Assembly: GCA_032622095.1 (NCBI GenBank)
Contig: CP136067.1
Coordinates: 122,797,030 to 122,861,029 of the forward strand
Source: Siphonodentalium dalli
Taxonomy: Eukaryota; Mollusca; Scaphopoda; Gadilida; Siphonodentaliidae
DNA length: 64,000 nt
Direction of reading: 5' to 3'
This document shows positions 1 to 12,600 of this stretch, piece after piece. Each line of letters opens with the position of its first letter. Position 1 is the stretch's first letter. A program made the position numbers and the translations under genes. The notes under the pieces were generated by a model. That model was given only the letters and a program-made list of their open reading frames with translations, had not been told where the DNA came from and did no database searches.

Positions 1-960
1 GAGACTCAGCACATTTACCCCATCTAAGGGGAGTGTGTGACATTGCCCTTTGGGACTTTTTTAGCAAAACAGTCGAAGGCGCTGATACGAATTGTAGAAT
101 TTGTTTTAGACGTCTATCTCTTCGTTCCGGTGGCAAGTTTACCCAAATTTGATGTCTTACTTTGAATTTTTCCGCTAACTGAAAGTCATCAGTTGAGTGC
201 AGCGCACTTCTAATATCCCTGAGTTGATCATTTACAATTTCATAAAATCTGTCTGTTAAGTCTGGGAGTTTTAATATTTTCCAATCGGTTGATAATTTAC
301 CAATATTATTCATTGATTCACAATTGTTATTAGTCCAAAATTTAGGAATGTTTTTATTTTGCTTTCGAGCGTCAAATATTTTAGTTCGTAATCTCGACAT
401 GAATGAATTTGTCAAATATCGTCTGTTTTGCGTAAGCATGTCAGCTTCTGTCTCATCATATGTCTGTCATTGTCAATTGTCAGAAGTCCAGTCTTTGTAT
501 TGAAAACCTTATTGATTACTTTTTGCACAGTCTCGTCATTGTCGGTCTTTGTTAGATTATGGAGAAGATTGTCCTTAAGATGGCGTGTGCATAACTTGTA
601 TGCGTGCTGTTTGGAAAACAAGATGTTATGGCATTCACAAGTTACAATTCATCACCAGTTCCAAATGTTACTTTATCTTGTGAAATGCCTGCTAATTTAC
701 TTGATAAATAAGATAAAAACCGATGGTAAGATTAAAAAGTACCATCCCAATGCAAAAATAAAGGTCCTAAAAGTATTGGTGGATCTGAAGTTGATTTCCT
801 TATAATATTAGGGTTTTTAAACATAATAGTTGTTACACAGCAAGATGCAAGATTAAATGTTCCGTCGATACCAATTATAGATCCAGATTCAATTGCTGAT
901 TTGAGAAGTAGGATTTGTTCTTCCAAGTGACAGATTACAGAACGTGGTTTTTTTTGCATC
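1..960 (-). pseudogene. Broken MULE-type transposase, C-terminal part, running off the left edge
   Basis: Three reading frames on the minus strand together look like a Mutator-like (MULE) DDE transposase. The block at 959-732 reads I-G-I-D-G-T-F-N-L followed by V-T-T and later L-G-P-L-F, typical of the start of the MULE catalytic domain (the D of I-D-G-T-F would be a catalytic acid). The block at 621-412 has L-C-T-R-H-L-K-D-N, like the conserved C-x-R-H-x-K-D-N region. The block from about 410 down to base 1 is open throughout, with N-N-N-C-E-S-M-N-N and W-V-N-L-P-P-E-R-R. The copy is dead: there is a frameshift at the A8 run near 950-957, in-frame stops near 739 and 646, and frame changes near 620 and 412. 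The end lies outside the window. Family assignment is from motif recognition only. Confidence 0.6.
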
Positions 961-1507
961 AGTTGTAATTATTTCTTTAATATATTTCTCACCTACAATG
1001 TTATGCACTCACACATCGCAGTGATTAACAAACAGTAACACATATTAGTGTACACAACTCAATTAATTATAATCACCAAACAGACCCAGGTCCCGTTAAT
1101 TAACACTTAGGCATGACTTTTGCCTTTGTGTTACCGCCAGCCGAGAACATGACGGCGATGTTTCAAGTTCTCGGTATACGTAAAATAACAACATATATGT
1201 CATTTAAATGGTCAAATATGGTACAATATCTACTTAAGAGTGATATATACACTATACTTTGACATTATTATGACTTATTTATTAATTTTGGACTTGTTCT
1301 CTGTTCTCGGTTGTTCTCGGTAAATAGGAGGTCCGATATAAAGAGCATACATGCATGAGAGAACCAATGTCGACGTAAATACGGACAAGCGTACCACGTG
1401 ATGCCTGTTTCATTTCGTTGAATTGTACATGTACACTTGCGATGATTGTGTTGTCTGTCGCTTGAACTGACAGACTAACCGGACAATGTTTACAAAAATA
1501 CTCAGGA
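961..1507. other. No gene recognised
   Basis: AT-rich sequence upstream (in transposase orientation) of the MULE remnant. I see no coding exon or repeat family that recurs elsewhere in the window. Confidence 0.5.
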
Positions 1508-1512
1508 CTTAG

Positions 1513-3824
1513 GTGACGTTTACACATAGCCGGTGAAGCCGTTACCCGGCGAACCCGTTAGCCGGCGAAGGTTGGGCAGAGTGTTTACACATCGCCGGCG
1601 AAGATACACATATATTCATGTGTCTCCTTTACTTGTTAATAGTTTTCGTTTTAGTTCTCACTGAACTGCAATATGATATTGCTGTACACCTGTAAACATC
1701 TAGCCGCTTCCTGTTAGAGATATGGTTGCGCAGTATAGTGAAATGAAACTTTTTAGAAATGGAAATGCCGAAATTATTAATATCCAACTCAAACTTTCAG
1801 GTATTGCTATTGGTAATTTTATAGATATTTAAAAAACATTGTTAATGGTTTGTTTGGGTTCATATACAGCCTGTGAAGTGAGTGTCGCACTAAAGGCATA
1901 GACATTGTCAGTTTTTAGATCTTTTCGTCGCATACATCTACAAATTGGTGTCTAATCATTCGGATTGGATTTTATATTATACTAGAAGGTGACCCGACTT
2001 CGTCCGGGCTATTCAAAAACCAAATTTCAAGTCGATTGCTCCACCCGTTTCCTAGATCTGGTCTGCGCATGCGCGAAGCTGGTGTCGCACGTGCTCGGCG
2101 ACCCGATAAAATTCGTATCCGGGGCAAGATACATTCACATACCAAATTTCAAGTCGATAGCTACACCCGTTTCCGAGATATATAGCCCAATGTCATTTGC
2201 GGATACCTCGGCCGGTGATGAGTTAACGCGACACAGTCAAATGCATCGGCAGGGTGAGAGTTAACGTAATCTAATTTTATTACCTCTGACGACGTCATAG
2301 AAGTTACGCATTGATTTTATCCTGATAAAAGATCGTACCACTTGTCCCTAATCATTGAGGCAGATAACTAAAACGGATACATACATATTATATATCGTTG
2401 GAAAGATGAAGCCACACAGATTCTAACCGTGCAAATTATATGACTGGCAATTTATTATTCGCGCTATATCGAATCGATTTGTGAGCACCGAACTGAAATA
2501 TATTAGCGCAAAAACGGCGTAAAAATAGATTTGACCTCCGCACGTGAAAAGTTGACCTCGCACGGACAAATAAATATGCCTATGTTCGTCTCCGGCCGAA
2601 AACACATCCAAATACCAAGTTTCATCGAAATTGGCTTAGTCGTTTTCGATTCCATCGATTTCAAACACACAAACTTACACACAAACTTACACATAAACTT
2701 ACACATACACAGATCTTTCAAAATATATAATAGATATATAAGTTTCAACATCGCGAATCAAATGTGACACATTTTCCGTTTGCACCTTATACAATAAAAT
2801 ATGTTTTTCATTTTACTCGGGCGTTCACCATGTCCATGTATATAGGGCCGTGGCGATGGGGGTGTCTCATCCCAACTTTAATCAAAATATTCAAAAGCTG
2901 GAAATTTCATACCTGACACGGCAATAGTTGGACATTTGACATCAGCAATATGTTGAAATTGTTGTCGTAGATTTATTTTCAACAATTTGTTATTGGTGAT
3001 TTCTTTAGGCAACATTTGCTTATTTTTTTACCAAATTGTTGGACTGAAATGACCATCAGTTGGAAATGATCCAACCTTATTAGAGGTGCGTCAAGTTTGG
3101 AAAATGTCCAACAATTGGAAATCTTAAGGCTGGATGCTAGGATTTTGCAATTTTCAGGGTTCAGATTAAAAAAATTCTCACACCTGGCCATAACCACGGT
3201 CGGTCGATAAATTCCAAAGATGAACAGTCCCACACCTCCAAATCAGGCCATCTAGACCCGTCCCTGTGTAAATATGTCCACGGCGCACTCAGATTTCGAT
3301 TATTGAACTGATTGTCCATTAAGTTTGAATCCACAGAAACGTGCCATCCCATTTCTTCCATATATATATGGACATACATGTACATGAATTAATTCCCTCG
3401 AATGCGCAACAAATGTACCATCATCGGTTAGTATTTATAATAATAGCTTATAACCAAGGTGTGTGACCACCGACCTGACAGCTGATTAGAGACAATCAAA
3501 CTGGCACACTGACCAATATATACACAGGTGAAAAGCGGGCTGGTCTATCAGCGATTGCACAATAATATTGTTCGAGTTAATTGGTGAAAGGAAATCACCC
3601 ATGACGGCATGACCCCAGATAAACAGCTAACTTAACCGCAGAGCGAATTAGAATCCATACGACAATCAGGTGCTTGTACTAAATCATTTTATCCAAAATT
3701 TGAAAACCGTATAGCTGAGTATCCGGATAGCCGTAATTCTTATCCGGCGAAGTATAAACACTCTATTGTTATCGCTGCCGGCTAAAGCGAATGCGATCTT
3801 CGCCGGGTAATGTATAAACACCCC
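1513..3824. mobile_element. Possible 2.3 kb DNA element with related GC-rich termini
   Basis: The left end (GTGACGTTTACACATAGCCG) and the reverse complement of the right end (GGGGTGTTTATACATTACCC) are related. Each is followed by the same ordered motifs: a C-C-G-G-C-G-A-A block, then a second G-A-G-T-G-T-T-T-A-Y-A-C with C-G-C-C-G-G about 70 bases further in. CTTAG is present directly outside both ends (1508-1512 and 3825-3829) and could be a target duplication. No transposase is visible inside; repeat G1 is nested within it. The similarity is imperfect, so the boundary call is moderate. Confidence 0.4.
1977..2745 (+). repeat. Dispersed repeat family G, copy 1
   Basis: Begins at TATACTAGAAGGTGACCCGA, contains several diverged blocks of the type ACCAAATTTCAAGTCGATAG, and ends in an A/T tract reading AAAATATATAATAGATATAT. 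The same start and similar blocks recur at 31105 and, more diverged, at 9944. No intact reading frame is visible. The class is not clear to me. Confidence 0.55.
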
Positions 3825-3829
3825 CTTAG

Positions 3830-4968
3830 ATTCAGACTCGCATTTATACAAATCAAACAAAGATCTAAAATCTGGCATACATGTGTGTTATGGAATTCCC
3901 ATGATATCTGGAACGACAATTAGACATGCAGTATATACATGTAGGTGTGGTCATATGGCACAATGCTGCTATGAATGCTGTCATTTCAATAGCAGAAGTA
4001 ATCAAGAAATTTAGGTTATCGAGAAATAACTTTATAATGTCTAAATGTGTGACAACCAATGGATTTATAGTATTCTGTGTATTGACAGCTTATGATTAAA
4101 TTATTTGGCGATAACATTACATGTCCTGCCATTGAACATAATGGTACATGCATATGTTTAATTCATTTACTACGTTATTATTGTGAATGTTCTTTTCTGG
4201 TAAGAGATTTGTGGTCTGTAGAAATCGCGGAAATGCACCTGTCACCAAAGATTCGACAAACTCGAAATCATGGTACCGGTAACCGATTTTGAATCAAATC
4301 GAATCAGACGAACGATTTCATTTCAAATCGAATCGATTCGCAGGGCCCTAATTCATATTATCCTAACAGACAGGTCACAGGTGGAGAAAATTATTCCACC
4401 ATCAATTTGTTTTATTTTTTCACCACATCTGGTGGGTTTACAACATGTATTAATGGAAAACCAGACCAGATACATGTAGGTTCACATCTATTGCTTGATA
4501 AAGTAAATGAGATGTGAAATACAATGACAGTTGAAGTTAGGGATAGGCTTCCCTCCCGGGGACTATAAAAAGGGTGGTACTCTATACCATGCAAGCAATA
4601 CCAAGCACAAAGAAATTATAAGTATTGTTATGACTTAAGTTCACCAATCAGAGCGCGAAGTTCACCAATCAGAGCGCGTGTTTTAGTAAAAAAAACTTTA
4701 ATTGCAATACTTTATACTATTAGGTGACAGAACCACAGTTGTTGGAAATTCTTATAAAAATCATCTGATAAATAGTATTAAATACACATATCCCCACTAA
4801 TATAGACAGGTATGGAAAGCTCCTGATTGACGAGTCACCATCTGAGATTGTAATTTCACAACCAAGCCATGAATCAATTATAGATGGTAACTCGGATGGC
4901 GACTCATCAGATATGCAAATTCGGTGTTATGAATTCAAAGTGATTAGCATCGCAAAAACCAGTAAATA
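3830..4968. other. No clear gene; exon-like open stretch at 4811-4968
   Basis: Mostly featureless. From about 4811 to 4968 one plus frame is open and has protein-like composition, including L-L-I-D-E-S-P-S-E-I-V-I-S and S-D-G-D-S-S-D-M, after an AG at 4808-4809. It runs directly into a family B element. The same stretch also holds an imperfect inverted repeat (GACGAGTCACCATCTGAG near 4829 against its complement near 4891), so the open frame may be coincidence. Confidence 0.3.
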
Positions 4969-5094
4969 CAGTAATGCCCTAAGTAATCAACTCCTTAATC
5001 ACAGCAGAATTATGGGTAAATTTTCCGACTAAATCCTGAAAAGTTACCCATAATTCTACTGTGGTTAAGGAGTCGATTATTTAGAGCATTACTG
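4969..5094. mobile_element. Family B foldback MITE, copy 1 (Tc1/mariner-like ends)
   Basis: Family B is defined here. Terminal inverted repeats start CAGTAATGCCCTAAATAATC, lead into a stem carrying GCAGAATTATGGGTAA, and are flanked by TA on both sides. The CAGT start and TA target are what is expected of non-autonomous Tc1/mariner elements. This copy is short, lacking the inner stem segment with TTGCCATTCATCGGAAAGCT that longer copies carry. Confidence 0.75.
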
Positions 5095-5118
5095 TAGTTT
5101 AGGATTTTCAGTGGTATG

Positions 5119-5396
5119 TTTAACCCTTTCTATACTAAATACTCATTGATGAGTAGATTGCTCAGGAAATGTTCAGGTAATGAGTTCAACAAATGACCAC
5201 ATGTCATTTGTTGAACTTATTATCAGAATAATTCCCACCAATTCAGACCAATTAATAGAAATACTTCTATGTTTGTATTATCTTTTCGTCTGTCTGCCAT
5301 CTGCTTACATTTCCAGAACACCCCTCCAGATGAATAATAGACCATTCAAATGTATACTATCATAACTGATTGGGAGAATCCATTTAGTAAAGAGAG
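5119..5396. mobile_element. Family E MITE, copy 1 (TTAA-flanked)
   Basis: Family E is defined here. The left end is TTAA followed by CCCTTTCTATACTAAATACT, and an internal palindrome pairs GTTCAACAAATGAC with GTCATTTGTTGAAC. The right end normally reads CCATTTAGTAAAGAAAGGGTTAA; here it has decayed to AAAGAGAGATAT, so the right boundary is approximate. Confidence 0.6.
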
Positions 5397-5403
5397 ATAT
5401 CTA

Positions 5404-5522
5404 CAGTTATGCTCTAAGTAATCGACTCCTTAACCACAGCAGAATTATGGGTAACTTTTCAGGATTTAGTCGGAAATATGGCTTGTTGTCATTCATCTGA
5501 AAGCTCTTCCCGAATGAATGAC
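5404..5522. mobile_element. Family B, left half only
   Basis: Matches the left arm of family B (CAGTTATGCTCTAAGTAATC through ATGGCTTGTTGTCATTCATC) and stops in the stem turn. The complementary right arm is missing. Confidence 0.65.
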
Positions 5523-5652
5523 AACATGTCTAATTTTCACGAGTGGCTTGCTACATGCGAAAAATAAACATTTGTCGTGGTCACGCATGAGATAATTTTT
5601 AGTGGTGGTTGACTATGAATTGGTCAGCTTTTCATACTTGTCTGTATTATTC

Positions 5653-5927
5653 TTAACCCTTCCATCACCGGAGCTTCCTGAAATTTGGTGAAAATTCTGT
5701 TCTAATGCAATCTCTTATACCGGTATATGCAAGTGTCCCATAATGAGCCTCGCAAATATAAATTAATACATTGGCCTAACAATATTTACCTTGACCTTGC
5801 AAGCCAGTGCATTCTCTTATACATGTATATGCGAGACTCCCTATGTGAGACTCAAATATATAAGAGAATGAACTGGCACATGGTTGTTAATGATGCAGCA
5901 GCGCATCGCCCATCATGAAAGGGTTAA
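5653..5927. mobile_element. Family C MITE, copy 1 (piggyBac-like TTAA ends)
   Basis: Family C is defined here. TTAA flanks both ends, the outer ends read CCCTTTCATGACNGGAGCT in better copies, and two internal hairpins carry CATTCTCTTATATATGCGAG paired with its complement across CTCCCATAGGGAG. TTAA targets with CCC-starting ends fit non-autonomous piggyBac-like elements. No coding capacity. Confidence 0.75.
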
Positions 5928-5993
5928 AGTAGGGGTATGTGTATTTATCGGCAGATTTTGATAAGAATTTCCAACAACCGTTGATAGAACACC

Positions 5994-6482
5994 GTCTCTT
6001 TGAAAAGCCGACGAAAATCCTATATCAGATGTACGTCTCTATTAAAATTAGGTTCTGTTCTGCAGACTACATGCGATTTCATTGGTTTATGGCATAACAA
6101 ATCATTTCACAGATCTGAGGTCAATGACACATTGATAATTTTCCCACACATTGTCAAACTCAACTATTGTTGGAAAACTGAATACAGGAGAATATCCATA
6201 ATTCATTTTACTGATCGCAAAATAGGAGACATCATCTTCGAGTTTGTATCAGTCAACGATATTCATGACGGATTATTCTTTCGCATCTTGATGTATTTAT
6301 ACCTATTTCTAAATACTACCGTATGATTCTCACAAACATTTACTATGCCAGGAATTCACTCCTTATTTGGAAATGGTTATTACGTCAATGTTGGAAATGC
6401 CGCGTCGGTGTAGAAATGAAATATAAATGACACTTCTAGAGACGTACATCCATTAGGATATTTGTCGGCTTTTCAAAGAGAC
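5994..6482. mobile_element. Non-autonomous DNA element with ~45 bp inverted termini, next to the kinase start exon
   Basis: The left end starts GTCTCTTTGAAAAGCCGACG and the right end is its near-perfect complement. The match extends about 45 bases inward to AGATGTACGTCTCT and its partner, with a few mismatches. No target duplication is convincing. The element ends 34 bases before the acceptor of the kinase start exon, so it lies in the leader intron or promoter. A 108-codon open frame inside matches nothing I recognise. Confidence 0.7.
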
Positions 6483-6516
6483 TGGACAGAGCACTGATCT
6501 ATTATTTCTTTTTTAG

Positions 6517-6546
6517 ATGGAATATGAGGGAAGTGGTAATGGATAG
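6517..6546 (+). promoter_or_regulatory. Upstream ORF at the first base of the kinase start exon
   Basis: A polypyrimidine tract ending TTTTTTAG (6509-6516) looks like a splice acceptor, and the exon would begin with ATG. That ATG opens nine codons and stops at TAG (6544-6546), in the same frame as the kinase start at 6568. If the acceptor is used, kinase mRNA carries this short upstream ORF 21 bases before the main start codon, which could lower translation. No leader exon or promoter was identified upstream. Confidence 0.45.
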
Positions 6547-6567
6547 AATATTCAATGTCAAACATCT

Positions 6568-6653
6568 ATGATGCAGAACTATGAAATAGATAAGAAACTT
6601 GGCACTGGAGCCTGTGCTGCGGTCTACCTGGTCAGAAACATAGAACTAAAGAG
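6568..6653 (+). CDS. Kinase exon 1 (coding part): start and glycine loop
   Basis: Encodes residues 1-28 plus two bases of Arg29. Contains the glycine loop G-T-G-A-C-A-A-V-Y. The donor is GAG|GTACCA. An in-frame stop (6544) lies between the acceptor and this ATG, so translation must start here or at the adjacent ATG. Confidence 0.85.
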
Positions 6654-9600
6654 GTACCAGTATATCAAATGCAACCAAGCCTGAGTTTAGTGTGTCTGAC
6701 ATTTGCAGAATGAGGTTCCCAGAAGGTGAATTTAGTGATGCTATCCCACATAGAAGTCTAGCATCACCAAACTCACCCTCTGGGGACTTCATTTTGCTTA
6801 GACCTCAACTGCTATAGGAGACCTATGAACATATTGATGTTGAAGTTGGTGATGTTCACCCAATAGTCACCTCAATAGTCACCTCGATTTATCTTCTGCA
6901 AATTAGGGGATATAGAAACTTGCCAGAAGGAAAAAAGTAACTAAAAACAATGTTTATTTGAATCTATAGATACTTGCCAGAAGACCTAAGTAGAATGAGG
7001 TCTGCAGAGGGTGAACTTTGTGAAGCTAGCTAGCTTTGTGGGGTAGCATCACTAAATTCACCCTCTGTGGACCTCATTCTGCAAATATCAGACTTAAGTT
7101 ATTATGAATTAAGTTCAGGCTTGAATGAAACCTCAGGCCTGTTTTATATGTTGCACCAAACACGAGTCGTGCTTCTATTATCTTCGTCTGGCTCGTTTCT
7201 GACATGTGTTCCTTGTGTTTGATTTATACGTCCAGCCAGCCGGCATGTGCCATATGCTTAATTGTATATTTTGAAGTATTTCTGATACAAAATGCCGCCT
7301 GCTATAGTCTTTTTCTGTATCTGTATCTGTATTTTTATCCGGCGCAGGAGCCTCTCGGCTGTTGTCGCGTCGTTGTTACTACTCTGATGTTGATCCTGAT
7401 GTGGTCCCAGAGCATGCATATTCTTCTATACTGTTCCAGTCCCTGATCGTTCTCACGAAGAATGAATGTTTATATTGGTCCGTGTTGGCTCTTATTAGTT
7501 CGAACGATCGTGAGTTGATACACTCTTGGCTCAAAATTATGTTATCACTTTTATGGTCTGGAAATTGTTTTGCTCGAATCTTCCGTCCTTTCTTTTCCTT
7601 TAGTAAGTCATGTGTGTGTGTGGCTGGGATATTAACCTCAACCACCTTGCCGAAGAGTTCTTTTCTCTTCATCTTTCTGCGGGACTCTAGTGAGTCTTTC
7701 CTTGGAAAGTTCACAAAAATATGCCGTTATAGTCTCCTCTGACAATGCACTGTAAAATGGCCCTCATGGAACATGTTCTCTCAGGTGCCTAATAATAGTG
7801 TCAGCACATTTATTAATTTTGGAGAAAATTCCCAACAATCACTATTATTTGGCATTAAGACATAGAGTGAAATTGCCATCACTATTATTGTTTTCAGCAT
7901 AAATCACCATCCATCACTATTATTAGGCCATCACGATTATTAGGACATCACGATTATTAGGCACCTGAGAGTAGGCAATTATCATTTACATGCTTTCATT
8001 TGTATCAAAGATGTTTGTTGCACTTTTAACCCTTTCAGTGCCAAGTCCGATTTTTGTATCAACCCCTATTTCCTTGATCATTTTTCAAATTTATTGATTA
8101 TAATAATGTGATACATTGATGGAAACAGCTCTTAGAGCTCTTTCCATCAATGTATCACATTATTATAATCAATAAATTAGAGCTCTTTCCATCAATGTAT
8201 CACATTATTATAATCAATAAATTTTGAAAAATGATCAAGGAAATATGGGTTGATACAAAAATCGGACTTGGCACTGAAAGGGTTAATAAGACTTGAAATA
8301 GTGTGTCTCACATTTGCGTGAATTTAGTGATCCTATCCCACACAGTGAGCGAGCATCACAAAATTCATCTGGGGACCTCATTCTGCTTAGGCCTCATCTT
8401 CTGGGAAGTATCTATAGTCTCAACTTAGAATTGTTTTTAGTTTCTATATCCCCTAATTTGCAGAAGATAAAATGCATAATGGGTGAACATCATCAATTTT
8501 AACTGGGGAACTTCAATCTGATCCTAGGTCTCTATAGCACTTGAGGCCTAAGCAGAATGAGGTCCCCAGAGGGTGAAAGTGGTGCTGCTAACCTGCTGTG
8601 CAGAATAATGTCACCAAATTCACCATCTGGGGACCTCATTCTGCAAATGTCAGACACACTATTTCAGGCCTTAATATCCATCAGATTTTGCGAGAATCAA
8701 AACATAGCCTTTTTTATGGGGAATCAAGACTTTTTACAAGAATCATGATTCTGATTCTCGTATGATTTTAAGGCTTGCTTATTAACTGAACATCCCCTCA
8801 AATTATTAAGCAAGAATATGGATTTAAAAACCATGATATACTTGAAAATTTTGTCTTTTTTGTTCCATCTTTTGCAACTAATGCCTCCTCTCTATAGAAC
8901 TTAGAAGCAATGTTTCTTCAATTCAACAACTTGTTTCGGGCCGAACTACAATTACGTCTTATTCCTGCATCATTTATGACTTAACCCTTTCATGACGGGA
9001 GCTGCGCTGGTGCAGCATTAAAGTTCCTGTGCCAGTTCATTCTCTTATATATGCGAGTGTCCGATAGGGAGCCTCACATATATAAGAGAATGTTTTGACT
9101 TACAATGTCAAGGTAAATATTATTAGACTAATGTATGCTCTTATATATACGAGGCTCCCTATGGGAAACTCACATATATAAGAGAATGCATTGGCACAAG
9201 GTTTTTGCAAAATTTGAGGAAGCTCCAGTCATGGAAGTGTTAAGCTCAGAGTAATCTTTGCAAAATCTAACATTTATATTTACCTTATGTCTTTGAGTAT
9301 TTTTGGATGTAGACGTCCTACAGTAATGCTCTAGGTAATCGACTTCTTAACCACAGCAGAATTATGGGTAACTTTTCAGGATTTAGTCGGAAATATGGCT
9401 TGTTGCCATTCATCGGAAAGCTCTCCCCGAGAGCTTTCCGATGAATGGCAACAAGCCATATTTCCGACTAAATCCTGAAAAGTTCCCGAGAGCTTTCCGA
9501 TGAATGGCAATAAGCCATATTTCCGACTAAATCCTGAAAAGTTACCCATAATTCTGCTATGGTTAAGAAGTCGATTACTTAGAGCATTACTGTATATTCC

Positions 9601-12600
9601 TTGAGAAATGCAAATGTACATCAGCATCTTCATACTGATCTGAGTTGCTACTGACGCTATCATAATAGTGTCCACAGCTCAAATTTGTGGTTTTGAGTGA
9701 GTTCTTGTACTGAGCTTTCTGTTTTAGGTTCATGTATATGTTGAATTAGATATTTCATTCTAGTATTAAATTTTTTTTCTCAATCATCTCTTTTTTTCAG
9801 AAATTTTGCATTGAAGAAAATTGTCCTTGATGATTCTAGAAGAGCTAGAACAAAAGAATCTGTTTTAAAAGAAGTCAAGTATGTGTAATACATGTATAAC
9901 TATAACATGATTTTTAATGGCGCTGTGGTTTATCAACTGTTTCTATATATACTACTAGCAGATTAGCCCGCCACTGGCAGGATTTGTCCCATGGCTTTGG
10001 TCGATCCATTAATTTTTTTTTTTTCAAGGTAACCCCGTACATATTCCCCGTCCCAAGTTGACCATACATAACAAATTTCATGTCGATGTCACCGCTGACG
10101 ACCGAGATATCGCCCAAGGTCATTTGTGGGTACCCGTTTCAAGGTCAAGGTCACCTCGGGCGGACAAACTGACCCGACGAAAATCTCCCCCGTCCCTTGG
10201 AACCCCTAAGTACGAAATTTCGTCTCGATATCCCCTGTTTCCGAGACGGTCAAATGCCGTATAATTTCACTAAAATAGATAAACGCTCTTTAATAGCGAC
10301 ACCTCATATACAAACGCTCATTAATTATCACGCGATTAACCCATCAATCCCCATTACGGTGGCAGGCGAAGGGTGAAGGAGTGCTCGGACGTTCTCAGAA
10401 GCGGTGCGAAGGGACTTCATGTGGGTTTTTACCCTTAGATAGGAAGTTTGGGCTCAATCGGTCGAGCCGTTTTCGAGTCTATAAAGGATATACACACATA
10501 CACACGGAAGTCTCAAAATATATAGTAGATATGAATTCTACCATTCAGTTATAAAAGTATACATTGGAATAGTCTTATCATTCATTTAGGAGGGATTTCA
10601 ATGAAATTTAGTATGGGTATACACTATGAGGATATTCAGCGGAATGTTCCATCATTTTGTTTGGGTTTTCCATTCGGGAGTTATTCATCTTTAACTGGAA
10701 ATGTTGATTTTTTTGTCTGTCTGGGCAGATAATGCAACCATAGGTTGTCCGACATCAATAAAATTGTGTATGGATATTCACCACTGTGACGACATTCAGG
10801 GGAGTTCTCAATCGTTTTGTTCTGGTTTTCCATTGTAGAGTAATTCATCTTTGTTTTATCTGGAAATGTTGATTTTTTTCATCTGCATGAGTATCACAGC
10901 CATTGGTTATTGGATCTTGATGAAATATGGTATGGATGTTCAACATCATAAGGGCTTTCAATGAAGTGTCAACTGGTGTTGTTTGCATTTTCCATTCTAG
11001 AGTTAATCGCCTTTGCTTATCTTAAAACGTTGATTTTTCTGTCCGTCCTCTACAAATATCTCAGGCTCAGGTTATCAGATCAAAATGAAATTTTGTATGA
11101 ATGATCACCATAATGAGGACTTCCAAAGAAGTTTTAATTGGTTTTGTTTGCATTCTGCATTCTATGGTTATTTCTCTTTGTTTACATAGAAATGTTGATA
11201 TTTTGTTAGCCCCCATGATTGTCTCGACCTTGAGTCATCAGAACTCAATTGAATTGCGTGGAGATATTCATACAAGGACAGTTTTCCACACAATTTTTTT
11301 TTTTAAAAGAATGTGACAAAAAATAGTCACAGTCCTGTGATTTCTTTGCCAACCCTAGGAGAAATGCCACATGGGGGTATGCACTAGGCAACAGCCCAGC
11401 TCTTGTTTTTTACGCCCATTTTTAAAAACGGGTATGTAATATGTTATTGGACTGTCCGTTCGTTTGGCCGTCCATGTTCGATTTTTTAATTTCCAGTTGA
11501 TAACTTTAGTGTAAGTCTTTAGTGTAAGTTACTGTTTTATACCACTCTTGTTGGCGTGAGACACATGTATTCAACAAAATAACAGACATTGGATACATAT
11601 TGTTGTATACCTCATGATGAATACCGGCCAGAACTACTTCGAGTTGACGTCATCAAGTGCGATGACATACATTCCGTTAACAATCTGCTTACCATGATGC
11701 CCTAAAATTTACTGGTTTTTCATCTGACTTAAATCACGATGATGGTAGTTATAATATCAATGGAGACCACAGCAGGTATTGAACTTTCCTGACACAAAGG
11801 TGTGGAATAAATACAGAACAAAACTTTCATTTATAAATCTCAAATCTTTTATTGAATTCGTTGTGGACAGTGTATAGTTACCTATGGCTTGAGCTCCACT
11901 CGTGAAATATATCCTTGTGTCGTCCGCAACTCATTCAATAAAAGATGTGCATTGTATTCTGTCTATTTGTACAGTCTATCTGTAGAATATTGAAAGAACG
12001 ACACAAGTGTTTGAACTGGTTAATGTTATTTGCACGGGTTCGTAGTGATGTGATGGAAAAACAAGAACCAGATGTTGGAGTTTTACCTTACGGCAAGACA
12101 AATGAGTGCAATAACGTTAACATGTTCACAAAACTATGTTGTTCTATGTTTATTGCACACTCTAAAGATCGTAGCTTGCAATATACTAAAATTTATGTCA
12201 ATATTGTTTTATTTAATTAACCCTTTCAGTGCCAAGTCCGATTTTTGTATCAACCCATATTTCCTTGATCATTTTTCAAATTTATTTATTATAATAATGT
12301 GATACATTGATGGACAGAGCTCTTAGAGCTCTTTCCATCAATGTATCACATTATTATAATCAATAAATTTGAAAAATGATCAAGGAAATATGGGTTGATA
12401 CAAAAATCGGACTTGGCACTGAAAGGGTTAAACAAATGTGTGATTTATGTAGACTATACCTCATAATTTAGTCAAGATATTTTATGTTGCAGTTGACGTC
12501 GTCAATGACATTGTCAGTGAAATCGGTTTGTATTGGTCAAGGACAATACAATTTTTTTTATTGAATGTTTTGAAATCTTCTGCATATCGCTCTATTTCGC

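Noticed and set aside
7362-7742. 126-codon plus-strand open frame
   Set aside because: It is the antisense shadow of the LINE reverse transcriptase tail on the minus strand.
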